Shown in pieces: positions 44,315 through 56,106 of a DNA stretch of 64,000 nucleotides (position 1 is the first letter of the stretch; the number at the start of each line of letters is the position of its first letter). Below the pieces are notes generated by a model. That model was not told the origin of the DNA and did no database searches. It worked only from the letters and a program-made list of their open reading frames with translations. The stretch is from Variovorax sp. RA8 (lineage in GTDB: Bacteria; Pseudomonadota; Gammaproteobacteria; Burkholderiales; Burkholderiaceae_C). The position numbers and the translations under genes were made by a program. The stretch covers positions 3,348,001 through 3,412,000 of the forward strand of contig NZ_LR594662.1 of the NCBI RefSeq assembly GCF_901827175.1, in the 5' to 3' direction.

Positions 44315-45955
44315 TCAGCGGGGCTGGGCGCGCGCGATGATGGAATCGAAATCGGTGCCGGCGCCCAGGGTGCCGAAGGCATGGCCCCAGTCGCCGGCGA
44401 TGCGGGAGGCGCAGAAGGCTCCCGCGACCGCAGGGGGCGCGGTCTGCACCAGCAGCGCGGCCTGCACCGCGAGCGCCACGTCCTGCGCGAGGCGGCGCGC
44501 CTCGGCCTCGGTGGCCATGGCTTCGATGCGCGCGGGCAGCGCGTCGGCCAGCCGGTCGAGGGCCGCGTCGCTGCCGCGCGCGGGTTTCAGCTCCTGCGCC
44601 AGCGCGGCGACGGCATCGCCCTTGCGCAGGCCGCGCAGCAGGTCGAGCGCCATGATGTTGCCGGCGCCTTCCCAGATCGAGTTGAGCGGCATCTCGCGGT
44701 AGATGCGCGCCATCACGCCTTCGCCGCCCTCCTCCACGTAGCCATTGCCGCCGAGGCATTCCATCGCCTCCTGCGCGAAATGGCTGCCGCGCTTGCAGAT
44801 CCAGAACTTGGCCACCGGCGTGAGCAGGCGCGCCATCAGGCGCTCGTGCGCGTCCTGCGGGCGATCGAAGGCGCGCGCCAGGCGGATCGCCAGCGCGGTG
44901 GCCGCTTCGCTTTCGAGGGCGAGATCGGCCAGCACGTTCTTCATCAGCGGCTGCGCGAGGAGCGGCTTGCCGAAGGCCTGCCGCTGCGACGCATGGTTCA
45001 GCGCAAGGCCGAGCGCCTGGCGCATCAGGCCGCTGGTGCCGAGGGCGCAGTCGAGGCGGGTCATGGTGCCCATCTCGAGGATCTGCGGGATGCCGCGGCC
45101 CTCCTCGCCCACCAGCCAGGCGCTGGCGCCGTGGAACTCGACCTCCGAGCTGGCGTTGGCCTTGTTGCCCAGCTTGTCCTTCAGGCGCTGGATGCGGATT
45201 GCGTTGCGGCTGCCGTCCTCCAGCACACGCGGCAGGAAGAAGCAGCTGAGGCCTGCGGGGGCCTGTGCCAGCACCAGGAAGGCGTCGCACATCGGTGCGG
45301 AGAAGAACCACTTGTGGCCCGTGATCTCGTAGCGCTCGCCCCAGGCGTCGCTGCCGGCGCGTACGGCGCGCGTGGTGTTGGCACGCACGTCGGAGCCGCC
45401 CTGCTTCTCGGTCATGCCCATGCCCATGGTCACGCCGGGCTTGTCGCGCCAGGGCTTGAGGGCCGGGTCGTACCAGAGGCTCGCGAGCTTGGGACCCCAG
45501 TCGGCATGGATGGCCGTGTTGCCGCGCAGTGCAGGGGTGACGGCGTAGCTCATCGAGATGGGGCACAGGATGGAGGGCTCGAGCTCGGTGAAGAGCATGA
45601 AGCCGGCCGCGCGCTGGACGTGCGGCGACATTGATGCGCCCGTCCACGGCGTCCCGTGCAGGCCCGCCCCCACCGCCGTTTTCATCAGCACGTGGTAGCT
45701 CGGATGAAACTCCACCTCGTCAATGCGCCGGCCGAAGCGGTCGTGCGTATGCAGCACCGGCGGATTCGTGTTGGCCAGCCGGGCATGCGCCTGCATCTCG
45801 CCAGACCCGAGCACGCCGCCCAGATGCGCCAGCGGCGAAAGCTCCAGTTGCGGCGCATTGAACTTCAGCGCATCGGCGAGCGGCCGGTTGGTGTCGAACA
45901 GGTTGTAGTCCGCCAGCGGCTCCGGCTGGTTGAAGACCTCGTGCGTCGCATCCAT
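44315..45955 (-). CDS. Acyl-CoA dehydrogenase family protein (AidB-like)
   Basis: A 546-residue FAD enzyme of the AidB-like subgroup of acyl-CoA dehydrogenases. The FAD/substrate pattern GMGMTEKQGGSDVRANTTRA near residue 175 and the C-terminal ECLGGNGYVEEGGEGVMARIYRE match. The C-terminal extension of about 100 residues is typical of AidB. E. coli AidB protects against alkylating agents, but members in acyl-CoA gene sets may oxidise acyl-CoA. ATG 45955 follows AAGGAGG. It lies in the middle of a same-strand run with MDR and GST genes. Confidence 0.85.
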   Translation of the reverse strand: MDATHEVFNQPEPLADYNLFDTNRPLADALKFNAPQLELSPLAHLGGVLGSGEMQAHARLANTNPPVLHTHDRFGRRIDEVEFHPSYHVLMKTAVGAGLHGTPWTGASMSPHVQRAAGFMLFTELEPSILCPISMSYAVTPALRGNTAIHADWGPKLASLWYDPALKPWRDKPGVTMGMGMTEKQGGSDVRANTTRAVRAGSDAWGERYEITGHKWFFSAPMCDAFLVLAQAPAGLSCFFLPRVLEDGSRNAIRIQRLKDKLGNKANASSEVEFHGASAWLVGEEGRGIPQILEMGTMTRLDCALGTSGLMRQALGLALNHASQRQAFGKPLLAQPLMKNVLADLALESEAATALAIRLARAFDRPQDAHERLMARLLTPVAKFWICKRGSHFAQEAMECLGGNGYVEEGGEGVMARIYREMPLNSIWEGAGNIMALDLLRGLRKGDAVAALAQELKPARGSDAALDRLADALPARIEAMATEAEARRLAQDVALAVQAALLVQTAPPAVAGAFCASRIAGDWGHAFGTLGAGTDFDSIIARAQPR

Positions 45956-45980
45956 CGCGGCCTCCTTGCGCGAATGAAGC

Positions 45981-46997
45981 CTAGATCAGCTTCACCAGCT
46001 GCTTGCCGAAGTTCCTGCCCTTGAGCAGTCCCAGGAAGGCCTCGGGCGCCGACTCGATGCCCTGCGCCACCGACTCGCGCGGCCTGAACTTGCCGCTGCC
46101 GACCAGCTGGCCCAGCTCGGCCAGCGCCTCGGGCCAGACCTCCATGTGCTCGCTGACGATGAAGCCTTCGAGCTTCATCCGGTTGATGAGAAACAGCGCC
46201 GGATTGGCCAGCGGCACCGGCTGTCCGTCGTAGCCGGCGATCATGCCGCACAGCGCGACGCGCGCGAAGGCATTGGCGCGCAGCAGCACGGCATCGAAGA
46301 TATAGCCGCCGACGTTCTCGAAATAGCCGTCGATGCCGCCGGGGCAGGCCTCCTTGAGCGCGGTGCTCATGCTCTTCACGTCGGGATGCTGCCTGTAGTC
46401 GATGCAGGCATCGAAGCCCAGCTCGTCCTCCACGTAGCGGCACTTGTCCGCGCCGCCCGCGATGCCGACGACCCGGCAGCCGCGCGCCTTCGCCAGTACG
46501 CCGACGGCACTGCCGACCGCGCCGCTGGCGGCCGTGACCACGACGGTCTCGCCGGCCTTCGGGTTGATGATCTTCACCAGGCCATACCAGGCCGTGACGC
46601 CCGGCATGCCGACGGCGCCGAGGTAGTGCGACAGCGGCACGTGCGTGGTGTCCACCTTCTTCAGCGCGCCCGGCTGCGAGGCATCGACCACGCTGTATTC
46701 CTGCCAGCCGCCGAAGCCAACCACCTTGTCGCCCACGGCGTACTTGGGATGCCGGCTCTCGACCACCTCGCCGGCAGTGCCGCCCTGCATCACCTGGCCC
46801 ACCGGCTGCGGTTGGGCATAGCTCTTGGCATCATTCATGCGGCCGCGCATGTACGGGTCCAGGCTCATGTAGTGGTGTCGCACCAGGACCTGGTTCTCCT
46901 TCAGCGGCGGCGTCTCGACGCTCACGAGCTTGAAGTTGGAGGCGACGGCCTCGCCGTCGGGGCGGTTGTCGAGCAGTTGCTGGCGATTGGTGGGCAT
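45981..46997 (-). CDS. NADP-dependent MDR oxidoreductase (CurA/prostaglandin-reductase-like)
   Basis: A 338-residue zinc-independent medium-chain reductase. The N-terminal barrel has VRHHYMSLDPYMRGRMND near residue 45, the family signature, and the cofactor site is AASGAVGSAVGVLAKARG near 160. These enzymes reduce the C=C bond of alpha,beta-unsaturated ketones or aldehydes with NADPH. No structural-zinc Cys cluster is present. It sits 30 bases after the thioesterase gene and 25 bases before the AidB-like gene. Possibly reduces an unsaturated intermediate made by the neighbouring dehydrogenases (inference). Confidence 0.9.
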   Translation of the reverse strand: MPTNRQQLLDNRPDGEAVASNFKLVSVETPPLKENQVLVRHHYMSLDPYMRGRMNDAKSYAQPQPVGQVMQGGTAGEVVESRHPKYAVGDKVVGFGGWQEYSVVDASQPGALKKVDTTHVPLSHYLGAVGMPGVTAWYGLVKIINPKAGETVVVTAASGAVGSAVGVLAKARGCRVVGIAGGADKCRYVEDELGFDACIDYRQHPDVKSMSTALKEACPGGIDGYFENVGGYIFDAVLLRANAFARVALCGMIAGYDGQPVPLANPALFLINRMKLEGFIVSEHMEVWPEALAELGQLVGSGKFRPRESVAQGIESAPEAFLGLLKGRNFGKQLVKLI

Positions 46998-47027
46998 GTG
47001 GTGTCTCTCTTTCTCTCTCGATCGGTC

Positions 47028-47486
47028 TCAATCCGTGGAAGGCGGGCGCATGGCATTCGCGCTGCCGGGGCCGGTGGGCAGGCGCCGCTTCACGTACTTG
47101 AAGGTGCCGGTCGCATGGGCGCAGGCGCGCTCCTGTTCATCGTAGATCGTGGCTTCGGCGAAGGCCAGCGTTGCGGTGCGGTGGATCACCCGGCCGCGCG
47201 CATGCAGCGGACCGACGGAGGGCCGCATGAAGCTGGTCTTCATCTCGATGGTGACGACGCCGATCTCGGGCGTCTGGCTGCGCGCTGCAGCGGCCATGGC
47301 GATGTCCAGCAAGGTCATGCAGGCGCCGCCATGGGTCACGTCGAAGGTGTTGAGGTGCTCGGGCTTCGCCGTATAGCGGATCTCGGATTCACCGCCCTCG
47401 AACTTCGTGAGCTCGAAGCCCAGGTGGCGCGCAAAGGGGATCTGGCTCGTGTAGGAGCGGACGTTGATGTCGTCGGAATCGGCCAT
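47028..47486 (-). CDS. PaaI-family hot-dog thioesterase
   Basis: A 152-residue hot-dog fold protein. HLGFELTKFEGGESEIRY near residue 20 and the helix with FDVTHGGACMTLLDIAMA near 50 carry the family catalytic region; the Asp (LLDIAMAAA) and the His-Gly-Gly motif are intact. VTIEMKTSFMRPS follows. It should hydrolyse acyl- or aryl-CoA thioesters and rescue CoA. The gene starts one base after the SDR stop, which is close translational coupling. Confidence 0.88.
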   Translation of the reverse strand: MADSDDINVRSYTSQIPFARHLGFELTKFEGGESEIRYTAKPEHLNTFDVTHGGACMTLLDIAMAAAARSQTPEIGVVTIEMKTSFMRPSVGPLHARGRVIHRTATLAFAEATIYDEQERACAHATGTFKYVKRRLPTGPGSANAMRPPSTD

Positions 47487-47487
47487 G

Positions 47488-48285
47488 TCAGGCGGCGCCC
47501 AGCACGACGCTCACCCCGCCGTCCACCGCCAGCCACTGGCCGGTGATGTGCTTGCCGGCATCGCTGGCGTACAGCAGCGTGATGCCCTTCAGGTCCTCGT
47601 CGTCGCCCAGCCGGCCCAGCGGCGCCGCCGCGGCCATCTTGTCCTCGCCCAGCGACTTGATCAGGCCGGCCGCCATCTTGGTCATGAAGAAGCCGGGGCA
47701 GATCGCGTTGACGTTGATGTTGTAGCGGCCCCATTCGGCCGCCAGCGTCCGGGTGAAGCCGATCACCGCGGTCTTGGAGGTGTTGTAGGCCAGGGTCCGC
47801 ATCTCGGGCGGGTTGCCGTTCAGGCCGGCGATGGAGGCGATGTTGATGATGCGCCCGCTCTTCTTCGGGATCATGTAGCCGCGCGCGATCTGCTGCGCCA
47901 GGATGAAGTAGCCGCGGACGTTGAGGTTCATGACCTTGTCCCAGGCCTCGACCGGGTGCTCCTCGGCCGGGGCGCCCCAGCTGGCGCCGGCGTTGTTGAC
48001 CAGGATGTCGACCGCGCCCAGGCGCTCCAGGGTCTCGTCCGCCAGGCGGCGCGTGTCCTCCTCCTTCGAGCAGTCGGCGGCGATCCAGCGGGCATCGATG
48101 CCCGCCGCCTGCAGCTCGGCCGCGGCCTGCTCCAGGTCATCCGCCTTGCGCGAGCTCAGCATGATCTTCGCGCCGGCCTCGCCCAGCGCGTGGGCCATCT
48201 GCAGGCCCAGGCCGCGGGAGCCGCCGGTGACCAGGGCGACCTTGCCGCTCAGGTCGAACAGTTTCTGGATGCTTCGTGCACTCAT
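47488..48285 (-). CDS. SDR-family oxidoreductase (3-hydroxyacyl-like)
   Basis: A 265-residue SDR of the classical type. TGGSRGLGLQ near residue 20 binds NAD(P), NNAGASWGAP near 97 is the fold motif, and YNTSKTAV near 168 gives the catalytic Tyr and Lys; the Ser is in NIASIAG. The C-terminal pattern ITGQWLAVDGGVSVVLG is usual. Located between a small membrane protein (92-base gap) and a thioesterase. It may reduce 3-ketoacyl-CoA or oxidise 3-hydroxyacyl-CoA. Confidence 0.9.
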   Translation of the reverse strand: MSARSIQKLFDLSGKVALVTGGSRGLGLQMAHALGEAGAKIMLSSRKADDLEQAAAELQAAGIDARWIAADCSKEEDTRRLADETLERLGAVDILVNNAGASWGAPAEEHPVEAWDKVMNLNVRGYFILAQQIARGYMIPKKSGRIINIASIAGLNGNPPEMRTLAYNTSKTAVIGFTRTLAAEWGRYNINVNAICPGFFMTKMAAGLIKSLGEDKMAAAAPLGRLGDDEDLKGITLLYASDAGKHITGQWLAVDGGVSVVLGAA

Positions 48286-48377
48286 GGTCTCTTCTCCGGG
48301 TTCAGGGGGTCATGGTCGAGCACGCTGCGCGACTCGCGCAGCGTGCCCAGGCATTGCGGACACCTCGACGTGCTCGA

Positions 48378-48580
48378 TCATGGCTTGAGCCTCGAGCGAA
48401 CGTAGATGAGGACGACGCCGACCACCGCCATCACGACGCCGGGCATGGCGACCGACCAGCCCAGCACTTCGTTGGCGCGGCCGGTTGCAATGCCGAGAAT
48501 GAGCAGGAACAGGCCGCCGTAGATCAGGATCCAGATCCACTTCTCGAGCGTGGCATGGGGCTTGGGGTCGCTGGCGGTCA

Positions 48581-48581
<1 letters not shown>
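48378..48581 (-). CDS. Small two-helix membrane protein
   Basis: A 67-residue protein with hydrophobic stretches at about residues 15-32 and 42-60, ending YVRSRLKP, so both ends should face the cytoplasm. Its ATG overlaps the last base of the acyl-CoA dehydrogenase stop (TGATG), so it is made with that enzyme. Function is unknown. The tight coupling suggests it may dock the dehydrogenase or its electron acceptor at the membrane (inference). Confidence 0.7.
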
Positions 48582-50413
<1,832 letters not shown>

Positions 50414-50426
50414 GGCGGTGCTCGTC

Positions 50427-51602
50427 TCAGAGGACCTCGAACACCCCCGCCGCACCCATCCCGCCGCCGATGCACATCGTCACCACCACCTTCTTCGCGC
50501 CGCGGCGCTTGCCCTCGATCAGCGCGTGCCCGGTCAGCCGCTGGCCGCTCACGCCGTAGGGGTGGCCCACCGCGATGGCGCCGCCGTTGACGTTCAGCCG
50601 GTCGCCCGGAATGCCCAGCTTGTCGCGGCAGTAGATCACCTGCACCGCAAAGGCCTCGTTGAGTTCCCACAGGTCGATGTCTTCGATCTTCAGGCCCAGG
50701 CGCTTGAGCACCTTGGGGATCGCGAACACCGGGCCGATGCCCATCTCGTCGGGCTCGCAGCCCGCGACCGCGAAGCCGAGGAAGCGGCCCAGCGGCTTCA
50801 GGCCCTTCTTCTCGGCGTAGCTCTCCTCCATCACCACGCAGGCGCCGCCGCCGTCGGAGAACTGGCTGGCGTTGCCCGCAGAGATCAGGCCGCCGGGGAT
50901 GGCCGGACGGATGCCGCTGATGCCTTCCTTGGTGGTGCCGGGGCGGATGCCCTCGTCGTTCTCTACCGTGACTTCCTTGGTGCGCAGGCCCAGCACCGGG
51001 TCGGCGACGCCGGCCAGCACGGTGATGGGGGCGATCTCGTCCTTGAACAGGCCCTTCTCGAGCGCGGCGGCGGCCTTCTGCTGGCTAGCGGCGCCGTACT
51101 CGTCCATGGCGTCGCGGCCGATGTCGTAGCGCTTGGCCACCTGCTCGGCGGTCTGCAGCATGTTCCAGTAGATCTCGGGCTTGTGCTTGACCAGCCAGGG
51201 GTCGGCCAGCATGTGCTTGTTCATCTCGTTCTGCACGCAGGAGATGCTCTCGACACCACCGGCCACGTAGACCTCGCCCTCGCCGGCCACGATGCGCTGC
51301 GCGGCGGTCGCGATGGTCTGCAGGCCCGAGGAGCAGAAGCGGTTGATGGTCATGCCCGCGGTGGTGATGGGCAGGCCGGCACGCAGGGCGATCTGGCGCG
51401 CGATGTTGGCGCCGGTGGCGCCCTCGGGGTTGGCGCAGCCCATGATGACGTCGTCGACCTCCGCGGCGTCGATGCCGGCGCGCGCCACGGCGTGCTGCAC
51501 GGCATGGCCGCCGAGGGTGGCGCCGTGCGTCATGTTGAAGGCGCCTTTCCAGCTCTTGGCGAGCGGGGTGCGGGCGGTGGAGACGATGACGGCGCGGGTC
51601 AT
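50427..51602 (-). CDS. Acetyl-CoA C-acyltransferase (thiolase)
   Basis: A 391-residue thiolase. [16 protein letters not shown] near residue 86 carries the nucleophilic Cys, [16 protein letters not shown] near 350 the His, and [13 protein letters not shown] at the end the second Cys. It cleaves 3-ketoacyl-CoA to acetyl-CoA and a shortened acyl-CoA. With the FadB-like protein upstream it should form the last steps of beta-oxidation. The insertion of a hydrolase gene between them is unusual. [13 protein letters not shown] near 160 is typical of the FadA/FadI group. Confidence 0.95.
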   Translation of the reverse strand: MTRAVIVSTARTPLAKSWKGAFNMTHGATLGGHAVQHAVARAGIDAAEVDDVIMGCANPEGATGANIARQIALRAGLPITTAGMTINRFCSSGLQTIATAAQRIVAGEGEVYVAGGVESISCVQNEMNKHMLADPWLVKHKPEIYWNMLQTAEQVAKRYDIGRDAMDEYGAASQQKAAAALEKGLFKDEIAPITVLAGVADPVLGLRTKEVTVENDEGIRPGTTKEGISGIRPAIPGGLISAGNASQFSDGGGACVVMEESYAEKKGLKPLGRFLGFAVAGCEPDEMGIGPVFAIPKVLKRLGLKIEDIDLWELNEAFAVQVIYCRDKLGIPGDRLNVNGGAIAVGHPYGVSGQRLTGHALIEGKRRGAKKVVVTMCIGGGMGAAGVFEVL

Positions 51603-51637
51603 GGTGAGGTCCTTTGCAGAAATGAGAGGGAAAAGGT

Positions 51638-53107
51638 TTACTGAGGCTGCGCGGTGTTGCGCAGCAGCTGGTGATAGAAGCGGATCATCTCGACGTAGTT
51701 GGCAATCGAGATGCGCTCGTTGGTGCCGTGGAAGCGCGACAGGTCTTCAGGCCGCGCGCGCACTGGCGAGAAGCGGTAGACCGCGTCGCTCAGGATCGAG
51801 AAATGGCGCGAGTCGGTCGCGGCGATCATGAGGCCGGGTGCCACGATGGCATCGGGGAATACCTGGCGCACCGACTGGGCGATGGTGCGGTAGCCGAGGC
51901 TGTCGGTCGACGAGACCGGCGAAGGCTCCGAGTTGCCGGGATAGGGCTTGATGGCGATCGCGTCGTTGTCGATGGTCTTGCGGATATGGGCTTCGACCGA
52001 GGCCAGGCTGTCGCCGGGCAGCACGCGGAAGTTGACGGCGGCCTCGGCGCGCCCAGGCAGCACGTTGTCCTTGTTGCCGGCGCGCACGACGGTCAGCGCC
52101 GTGGTGGTCCGAAGCATGGCGTTGCTGCTCGTGCCCTTCTCGAGCTGGCCCCGCACCAGCGGTCCGAACAGCCACAGGTTGGACAGCGCGACGCGGTTGA
52201 AGCCGTTCATCTCGGGCGCCAGCGTGGCGAACATCTCGCCCGCCACGCCGCCGATGGCAGCCGGCATCGGGTTCGCTTCGAGCTTTGCCAACGCAGTGCT
52301 TATGCTGCCGATGGCGCTATGCGCAGGCGGCATCGAGGAGTGGCCGGGCGGCTGGTCCAGCGAGAGGAAGAAGGTGCCGTAGCCTTTCTCGGCCAATCCG
52401 ATCAGGGCGGCCGGCTTGTCCAGCCCGGCGAGCACCCCTTCGGTGACGAGCAGGCCTTCGTCGAGCACCCATTCGAGGCGCACGCCGCGCGACTTCAGCA
52501 GTTCGGCGATCGGCTTGGCACCGCGCAGGCCGCTGACCTCCTCGTCGTCGCCGGCGACCAGGTAGACGGTCTGGCGCGGCTGAAAGCCACCCGCAAGCAA
52601 CATCTCGACGGCCTCCATCTGCGCCAGCAGGTTGCCCTTGTTGTCCCAGGTGCCGCGGCCCCAGACGAAGCCGTCCTTGATCTGGCCGCTGAAGGGCTCG
52701 CTCGCCCAGGCTTTCTCGGTCCCGGGCGCGATGGGGACCACGTCCTGGTGCGCCATCAGCGCGATCGGCCTGGCCGTCGGATCGCTGCCGGTCCAGGTGT
52801 AGAGCAGCGCGTTGTTGCCCACCACTTCCTTCTTCAGCGTGGCATGCAGCTTGGGGAACTGTTGCGCCAGGTAGGCGTGCAGTTCCTTGAAGGCCTGCCC
52901 GTCGGACTGGAGGCCTTCCATCCCGGAGACGGTACGGATCGGGATCGCGCCCGCAAGACGCTCGGCGGCGGCTTTCTCGTCGATCTCCACGCGCGGGGCC
53001 GGCGGCACCTGCAGTTGCAGCGAAGGCCGGCGCCAGGTATTGCCCGCGATCACCGCCGCCAGCACGAGCACGGCCAGCAGCAGCACTACCAACACCCGTT
53101 TGACCAT
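51638..53107 (-). CDS. M20 family hydrolase resembling PM20D1
   Basis: A 489-residue metallo-hydrolase. Residues 4-21 are a signal or anchor helix, so it likely works in the periplasm or at the membrane. LMAHQDVVP near residue 117 has the first zinc ligands, [10 protein letters not shown] near 149 the bridging Asp, and [12 protein letters not shown] near 182 the catalytic Glu. [20 protein letters not shown] and PPGHSSMPP resemble mammalian PM20D1, which makes or splits N-acyl amino acids. The Asn after the bridging Asp is a mild change. Gaps are 21 bases to the FadB-like gene and 35 to thiolase, so it is in the same operon. Confidence 0.85.
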   Translation of the reverse strand: MVKRVLVVLLLAVLVLAAVIAGNTWRRPSLQLQVPPAPRVEIDEKAAAERLAGAIPIRTVSGMEGLQSDGQAFKELHAYLAQQFPKLHATLKKEVVGNNALLYTWTGSDPTARPIALMAHQDVVPIAPGTEKAWASEPFSGQIKDGFVWGRGTWDNKGNLLAQMEAVEMLLAGGFQPRQTVYLVAGDDEEVSGLRGAKPIAELLKSRGVRLEWVLDEGLLVTEGVLAGLDKPAALIGLAEKGYGTFFLSLDQPPGHSSMPPAHSAIGSISTALAKLEANPMPAAIGGVAGEMFATLAPEMNGFNRVALSNLWLFGPLVRGQLEKGTSSNAMLRTTTALTVVRAGNKDNVLPGRAEAAVNFRVLPGDSLASVEAHIRKTIDNDAIAIKPYPGNSEPSPVSSTDSLGYRTIAQSVRQVFPDAIVAPGLMIAATDSRHFSILSDAVYRFSPVRARPEDLSRFHGTNERISIANYVEMIRFYHQLLRNTAQPQ

Positions 53108-53128
53108 GGCCTGCCTTCGCGCTCGCGG

Positions 53129-55231
53129 TCAGCCGAACTGCCTGCCTTCGGCCACCAGCTTCCGGATCAGCGGCGCGGGCTGCCAGAACGCCGCATCGTC
53201 GCGCGGGTTCCTTGCGAAGCGCTTCATCGCCTCGGCCACGTTGAAGAGTCCGACCTGGTTGGCGTAGTGCATGGGGCCGCCGCGCCATATGGGGAAGCCG
53301 TAGCCGGTGAGGTAGACCATGTCGATGTCGCCCGACTTGGAAGCGATGCCGTCCTCCAGGATGTGCGCGCCCTCGTTGACCAGCGCGTAGACCAGGCGCT
53401 GCACGATCTCCTCGTCGGAGATCTTGCGCGGCGTGATGCCGAGCTCCTTGCGGTGGTCCTCGATCATCTTGTTGACGAGCTGCGACGGGATCGCGTCGCG
53501 CTTGCCCGCCTGGTAGTCGTACCACCCTGCCCCGGTCTTCTGGCCGAAGCGGCCGAGCTCGCACAGCTTGTCGGCGGTGCGGCTGTACTTCATGTCGGGA
53601 TGCTCGACGGCGCGGCGCTTGCGGATCGCCCAGCCGATGTCGTTGCCGGCCAGGTCGCCCATGCGGAAGGGGCCCATGGCGAAGCCGAACTTCTCGATGG
53701 CGCGGTCCACCTGCTGCGGGGTGGCGCCCTCGTCGAGGAGGAAGCCGGCCTGGCGCGAGTACTGCTCGATCATGCGGTTGCCGATGAAGCCGTCGCACAC
53801 GCCGGAGACCACCGCCGTCTTCTTGATCTTCTTGGCGACGCCCATGACGGTGGCGAGCACGTCCTTGGCGGTGTGCTTCCCGCGCACGACCTCCAACAGC
53901 TTCATCACGTTGGCAGGGCTGAAGAAGTGCATGCCGACGACGTCCTGCGGGCGCTTGGTGAAGGCGGCGATCTTGTCGACGTCGAGGGTGGAGGTGTTGG
54001 ACGCGAGGATGGCCCCGGGCTTGGCGACGCGGTCGAGTTCCTTGAAGACCTTCTCCTTGACGCCCAGCTCCTCGAAGACGGCCTCGATGATGAGGTCGGC
54101 GTCCTTCAGGTCGTTGTAGTCCAGCGTGGTGGACAGCAGCGCCATGCGTTGCTCGTACTTGTCGGCCTGGAGCTTGCCCTTCTTGACCTGGGCCTCGTAG
54201 TTCTTGCGGATGGTGGCGATGCCGTGGTCCAGGGCCTCCTGCTTCATCTCGAGGATCTTGACGGGGATGCCGGCGTTGAGGAAGTTCATGGTGATGCCGC
54301 CTCCCATGGTGCCGGCACCGATCACACCCACAGACTTGATGGGGCGCTGGGGCGTGTCTTCGGGCACGTCGGGAATGCGCGAAGCCGCGCGCTCGGCCAT
54401 GAACAGGTGACGCAGCGCCGCCGACTCGGGCGTGAACATCAAGGCTACGAAGGAACGGCGCTCCTCGGCCATGCCCTCGTCGAACTTGAGCTTGGTGGCA
54501 GCCTCGACCGCGTCCACGCACTTGAGCGGCGCCGGATAGTTCTTCGACATCGCGCCGACGGTGTTGCGCGCGAACTGGAAGTAGGCGTCGCCTTGCGGAT
54601 GCTTGCACGGCAGGTTGCGCACCAGCGGCAGATCGCCGCCCTTGGCAGCCATCGCCTTGGCGAACTCGATCGCCTCCTCGAACAGCGACTCGGGCGAGGC
54701 CGCCAGCTTGTCGAACAGCTTCTGACCCGGCAGCGAAGCGAGCATCTCGCTTTTCACGGCCTCGCCGCTCACGATCATGTTGAGCGCGGTCTCGACACCC
54801 AGCACGCGCGGCAGGCGCTGCGTGCCGCCGGCGCCGGGCAGGAGGCCCAGCTTGACCTCGGGCAGCGCGACGCTGGTGCCGGGCGCGGCGACGCGGTAGT
54901 GGCAGCCCATGGCCAGTTCGAGGCCGCCGCCCATGCAGACCGAATGGATGGCCGCGACGATCGGCTTGGTCGATGCCTCGAGGGCGAGGATCACGCTCAG
55001 AAGGTTGGGCTCCTGCAGCGCCTTCGGCGTGCCGAATTCCTTGATGTCGGCGCCGCCCGAGAAGGCCTTGCCGGCGCCGGTGATCACGATCGCCTTGACG
55101 GCCGCGTCGTCCAGGGCCTTCGAGAGGCCGTCGGTGATGCCGATGCGCGTCGCGTGCCCGAGTCCATTGACCGGGGGGTTGGCCAGGGTGATCACGGCGA
55201 CATCGCCAAGCACTTTGTATTCAGCCGTCAT
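53129..55231 (-). CDS. FadB-like enoyl-CoA hydratase/3-hydroxyacyl-CoA dehydrogenase
   Basis: A 700-residue fusion. Residues 1-190 are a crotonase domain with the oxyanion region [10 protein letters not shown] near 64 and both catalytic Glu residues ([20 protein letters not shown]). Residues 295-480 form the NAD-binding part, beginning [12 protein letters not shown]. The C-terminus (480-690) is the hydroxyacyl-CoA dehydrogenase domain, repeated twice ([21 protein letters not shown], later [15 protein letters not shown]). It hydrates 2-enoyl-CoA and oxidises 3-hydroxyacyl-CoA with NAD. ATG 55231 is chosen with AAGGA 8 bases upstream. First gene of the downstream beta-oxidation operon. Confidence 0.93.
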   Translation of the reverse strand: MTAEYKVLGDVAVITLANPPVNGLGHATRIGITDGLSKALDDAAVKAIVITGAGKAFSGGADIKEFGTPKALQEPNLLSVILALEASTKPIVAAIHSVCMGGGLELAMGCHYRVAAPGTSVALPEVKLGLLPGAGGTQRLPRVLGVETALNMIVSGEAVKSEMLASLPGQKLFDKLAASPESLFEEAIEFAKAMAAKGGDLPLVRNLPCKHPQGDAYFQFARNTVGAMSKNYPAPLKCVDAVEAATKLKFDEGMAEERRSFVALMFTPESAALRHLFMAERAASRIPDVPEDTPQRPIKSVGVIGAGTMGGGITMNFLNAGIPVKILEMKQEALDHGIATIRKNYEAQVKKGKLQADKYEQRMALLSTTLDYNDLKDADLIIEAVFEELGVKEKVFKELDRVAKPGAILASNTSTLDVDKIAAFTKRPQDVVGMHFFSPANVMKLLEVVRGKHTAKDVLATVMGVAKKIKKTAVVSGVCDGFIGNRMIEQYSRQAGFLLDEGATPQQVDRAIEKFGFAMGPFRMGDLAGNDIGWAIRKRRAVEHPDMKYSRTADKLCELGRFGQKTGAGWYDYQAGKRDAIPSQLVNKMIEDHRKELGITPRKISDEEIVQRLVYALVNEGAHILEDGIASKSGDIDMVYLTGYGFPIWRGGPMHYANQVGLFNVAEAMKRFARNPRDDAAFWQPAPLIRKLVAEGRQFG

Positions 55232-55311
55232 GCTGCATTCCTTTGGGATGGGAGAGGATCGAAAAACGGGTTGGGGATGCAGCATGCGCTTTGCTTCGCT
55301 GCTTCGCATCT

Positions 55312-55333
55312 AAAAAGCACGAACGTTCTTTTT
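55312..55333. promoter_or_regulatory. 22-base palindrome upstream of the FadB-like gene
   Basis: AAAAAG at 55312-55317 and CTTTTT at 55328-55333 flank an ACG-AA-CGT core; nine of eleven base pairs are symmetric. It lies 81 bases before the FadB-like ATG and 77 bases from the end of the ABC-transporter ATPase gene. TetR-type fatty-acid regulators (PsrA/FadP-like) bind palindromes of this size, so it is a candidate operator for the beta-oxidation operon. Confidence 0.5.
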
Positions 55334-55409
55334 CTCGGGGAATTCTAGGCGTTTCGCGCGAGGCGGCAACGGTCCCCAGTCGCTGGCGAGACAAAGTCTC
55401 GCCGCAGCT

Positions 55410-56105
55410 TCAGACCTCGAGCCACTCCTTGCGCGTCGCGGCATCTCCGCGCAGGCTGTTCGGCGTGCCGTCGAACACGATGCTGCCGTGGCCCATCACG
55501 AGGGCGCGGTCCGAGATCTCCATCGCGATGGTCAGCTTCTGCTCGATCAGCAGCACCGAGATGCCCTTGTCCTTGAGCGTGCGCAGGTACTGCCCCACCA
55601 GCTCCACGATCTTGGGCGCCAGGCCCTCGGTGGGCTCGTCGATGATGATCAGGTCGGGGTCACCCATCAGGGTGCGGCACAGCGTCAGCATCTGCTGCTC
55701 GCCGCCCGAGAGCACGCCGGCCTCGGTGTGCTGGCGTTCCTTGAGGCGCGGGAACATGCCGTACATGTCGTCGAAGGACCAGCGGCTTCCTTTGCCGCTG
55801 CCCTTCTGCCCGAGCATCAGGTTCTGGTGCACGGTGAGCCTGGGGAAGATGTCGCGGTTCTCGGGCACGTAGCCGATGCCCAGATGCGCGATCTCGTAGG
55901 CCTTGCGGCGCAGGATGTCCTGCCCCTTCCAGTGCAGGCCGCCCTCGGCATGCACCAGGCCCATGATGGCCTTGGCGGTGGTCGAGCGGCCCGAGCCATT
56001 GCGGCCCAGCAGCGCCACGATTTCGCCCGGGTTGACGCCGAAGGAAACGCCATGCAGCACGTGGCTCTTGCCGTAGTAGGCGTGGATGTCTTCGAGTTTC
56101 AGCAT
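55410..56105 (-). CDS. livF: Branched-chain-type ABC transporter ATPase (LivF-like), Walker A Lys replaced
   Basis: A 231-residue ATPase. The Walker A reads GRNGSGRST, with R40 in place of the usual Lys; the signature SGGEQQML and Walker B DLIIIDEPTEGLAP are normal, as are the Q-loop and His switch. LivF pairs with LivG to power the permease pair. Codon 40 (55986-55988) is CGC, so the change is real in this sequence. With one altered site the dimer could depend on the LivG site. It starts one base after the livG stop. The identical substitution may be common in this lineage; I cannot check. Confidence 0.9.
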   Translation of the reverse strand: MLKLEDIHAYYGKSHVLHGVSFGVNPGEIVALLGRNGSGRSTTAKAIMGLVHAEGGLHWKGQDILRRKAYEIAHLGIGYVPENRDIFPRLTVHQNLMLGQKGSGKGSRWSFDDMYGMFPRLKERQHTEAGVLSGGEQQMLTLCRTLMGDPDLIIIDEPTEGLAPKIVELVGQYLRTLKDKGISVLLIEQKLTIAMEISDRALVMGHGSIVFDGTPNSLRGDAATRKEWLEV

Positions 56106-56106
56106 G

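Noticed and set aside
51671..55348. Plus-strand open frame of 1225 residues opposite the M20 and FadB-like genes
   Set aside because: Same reason: the minus strand encodes recognised enzymes with catalytic motifs, and the plus frame has no domain.
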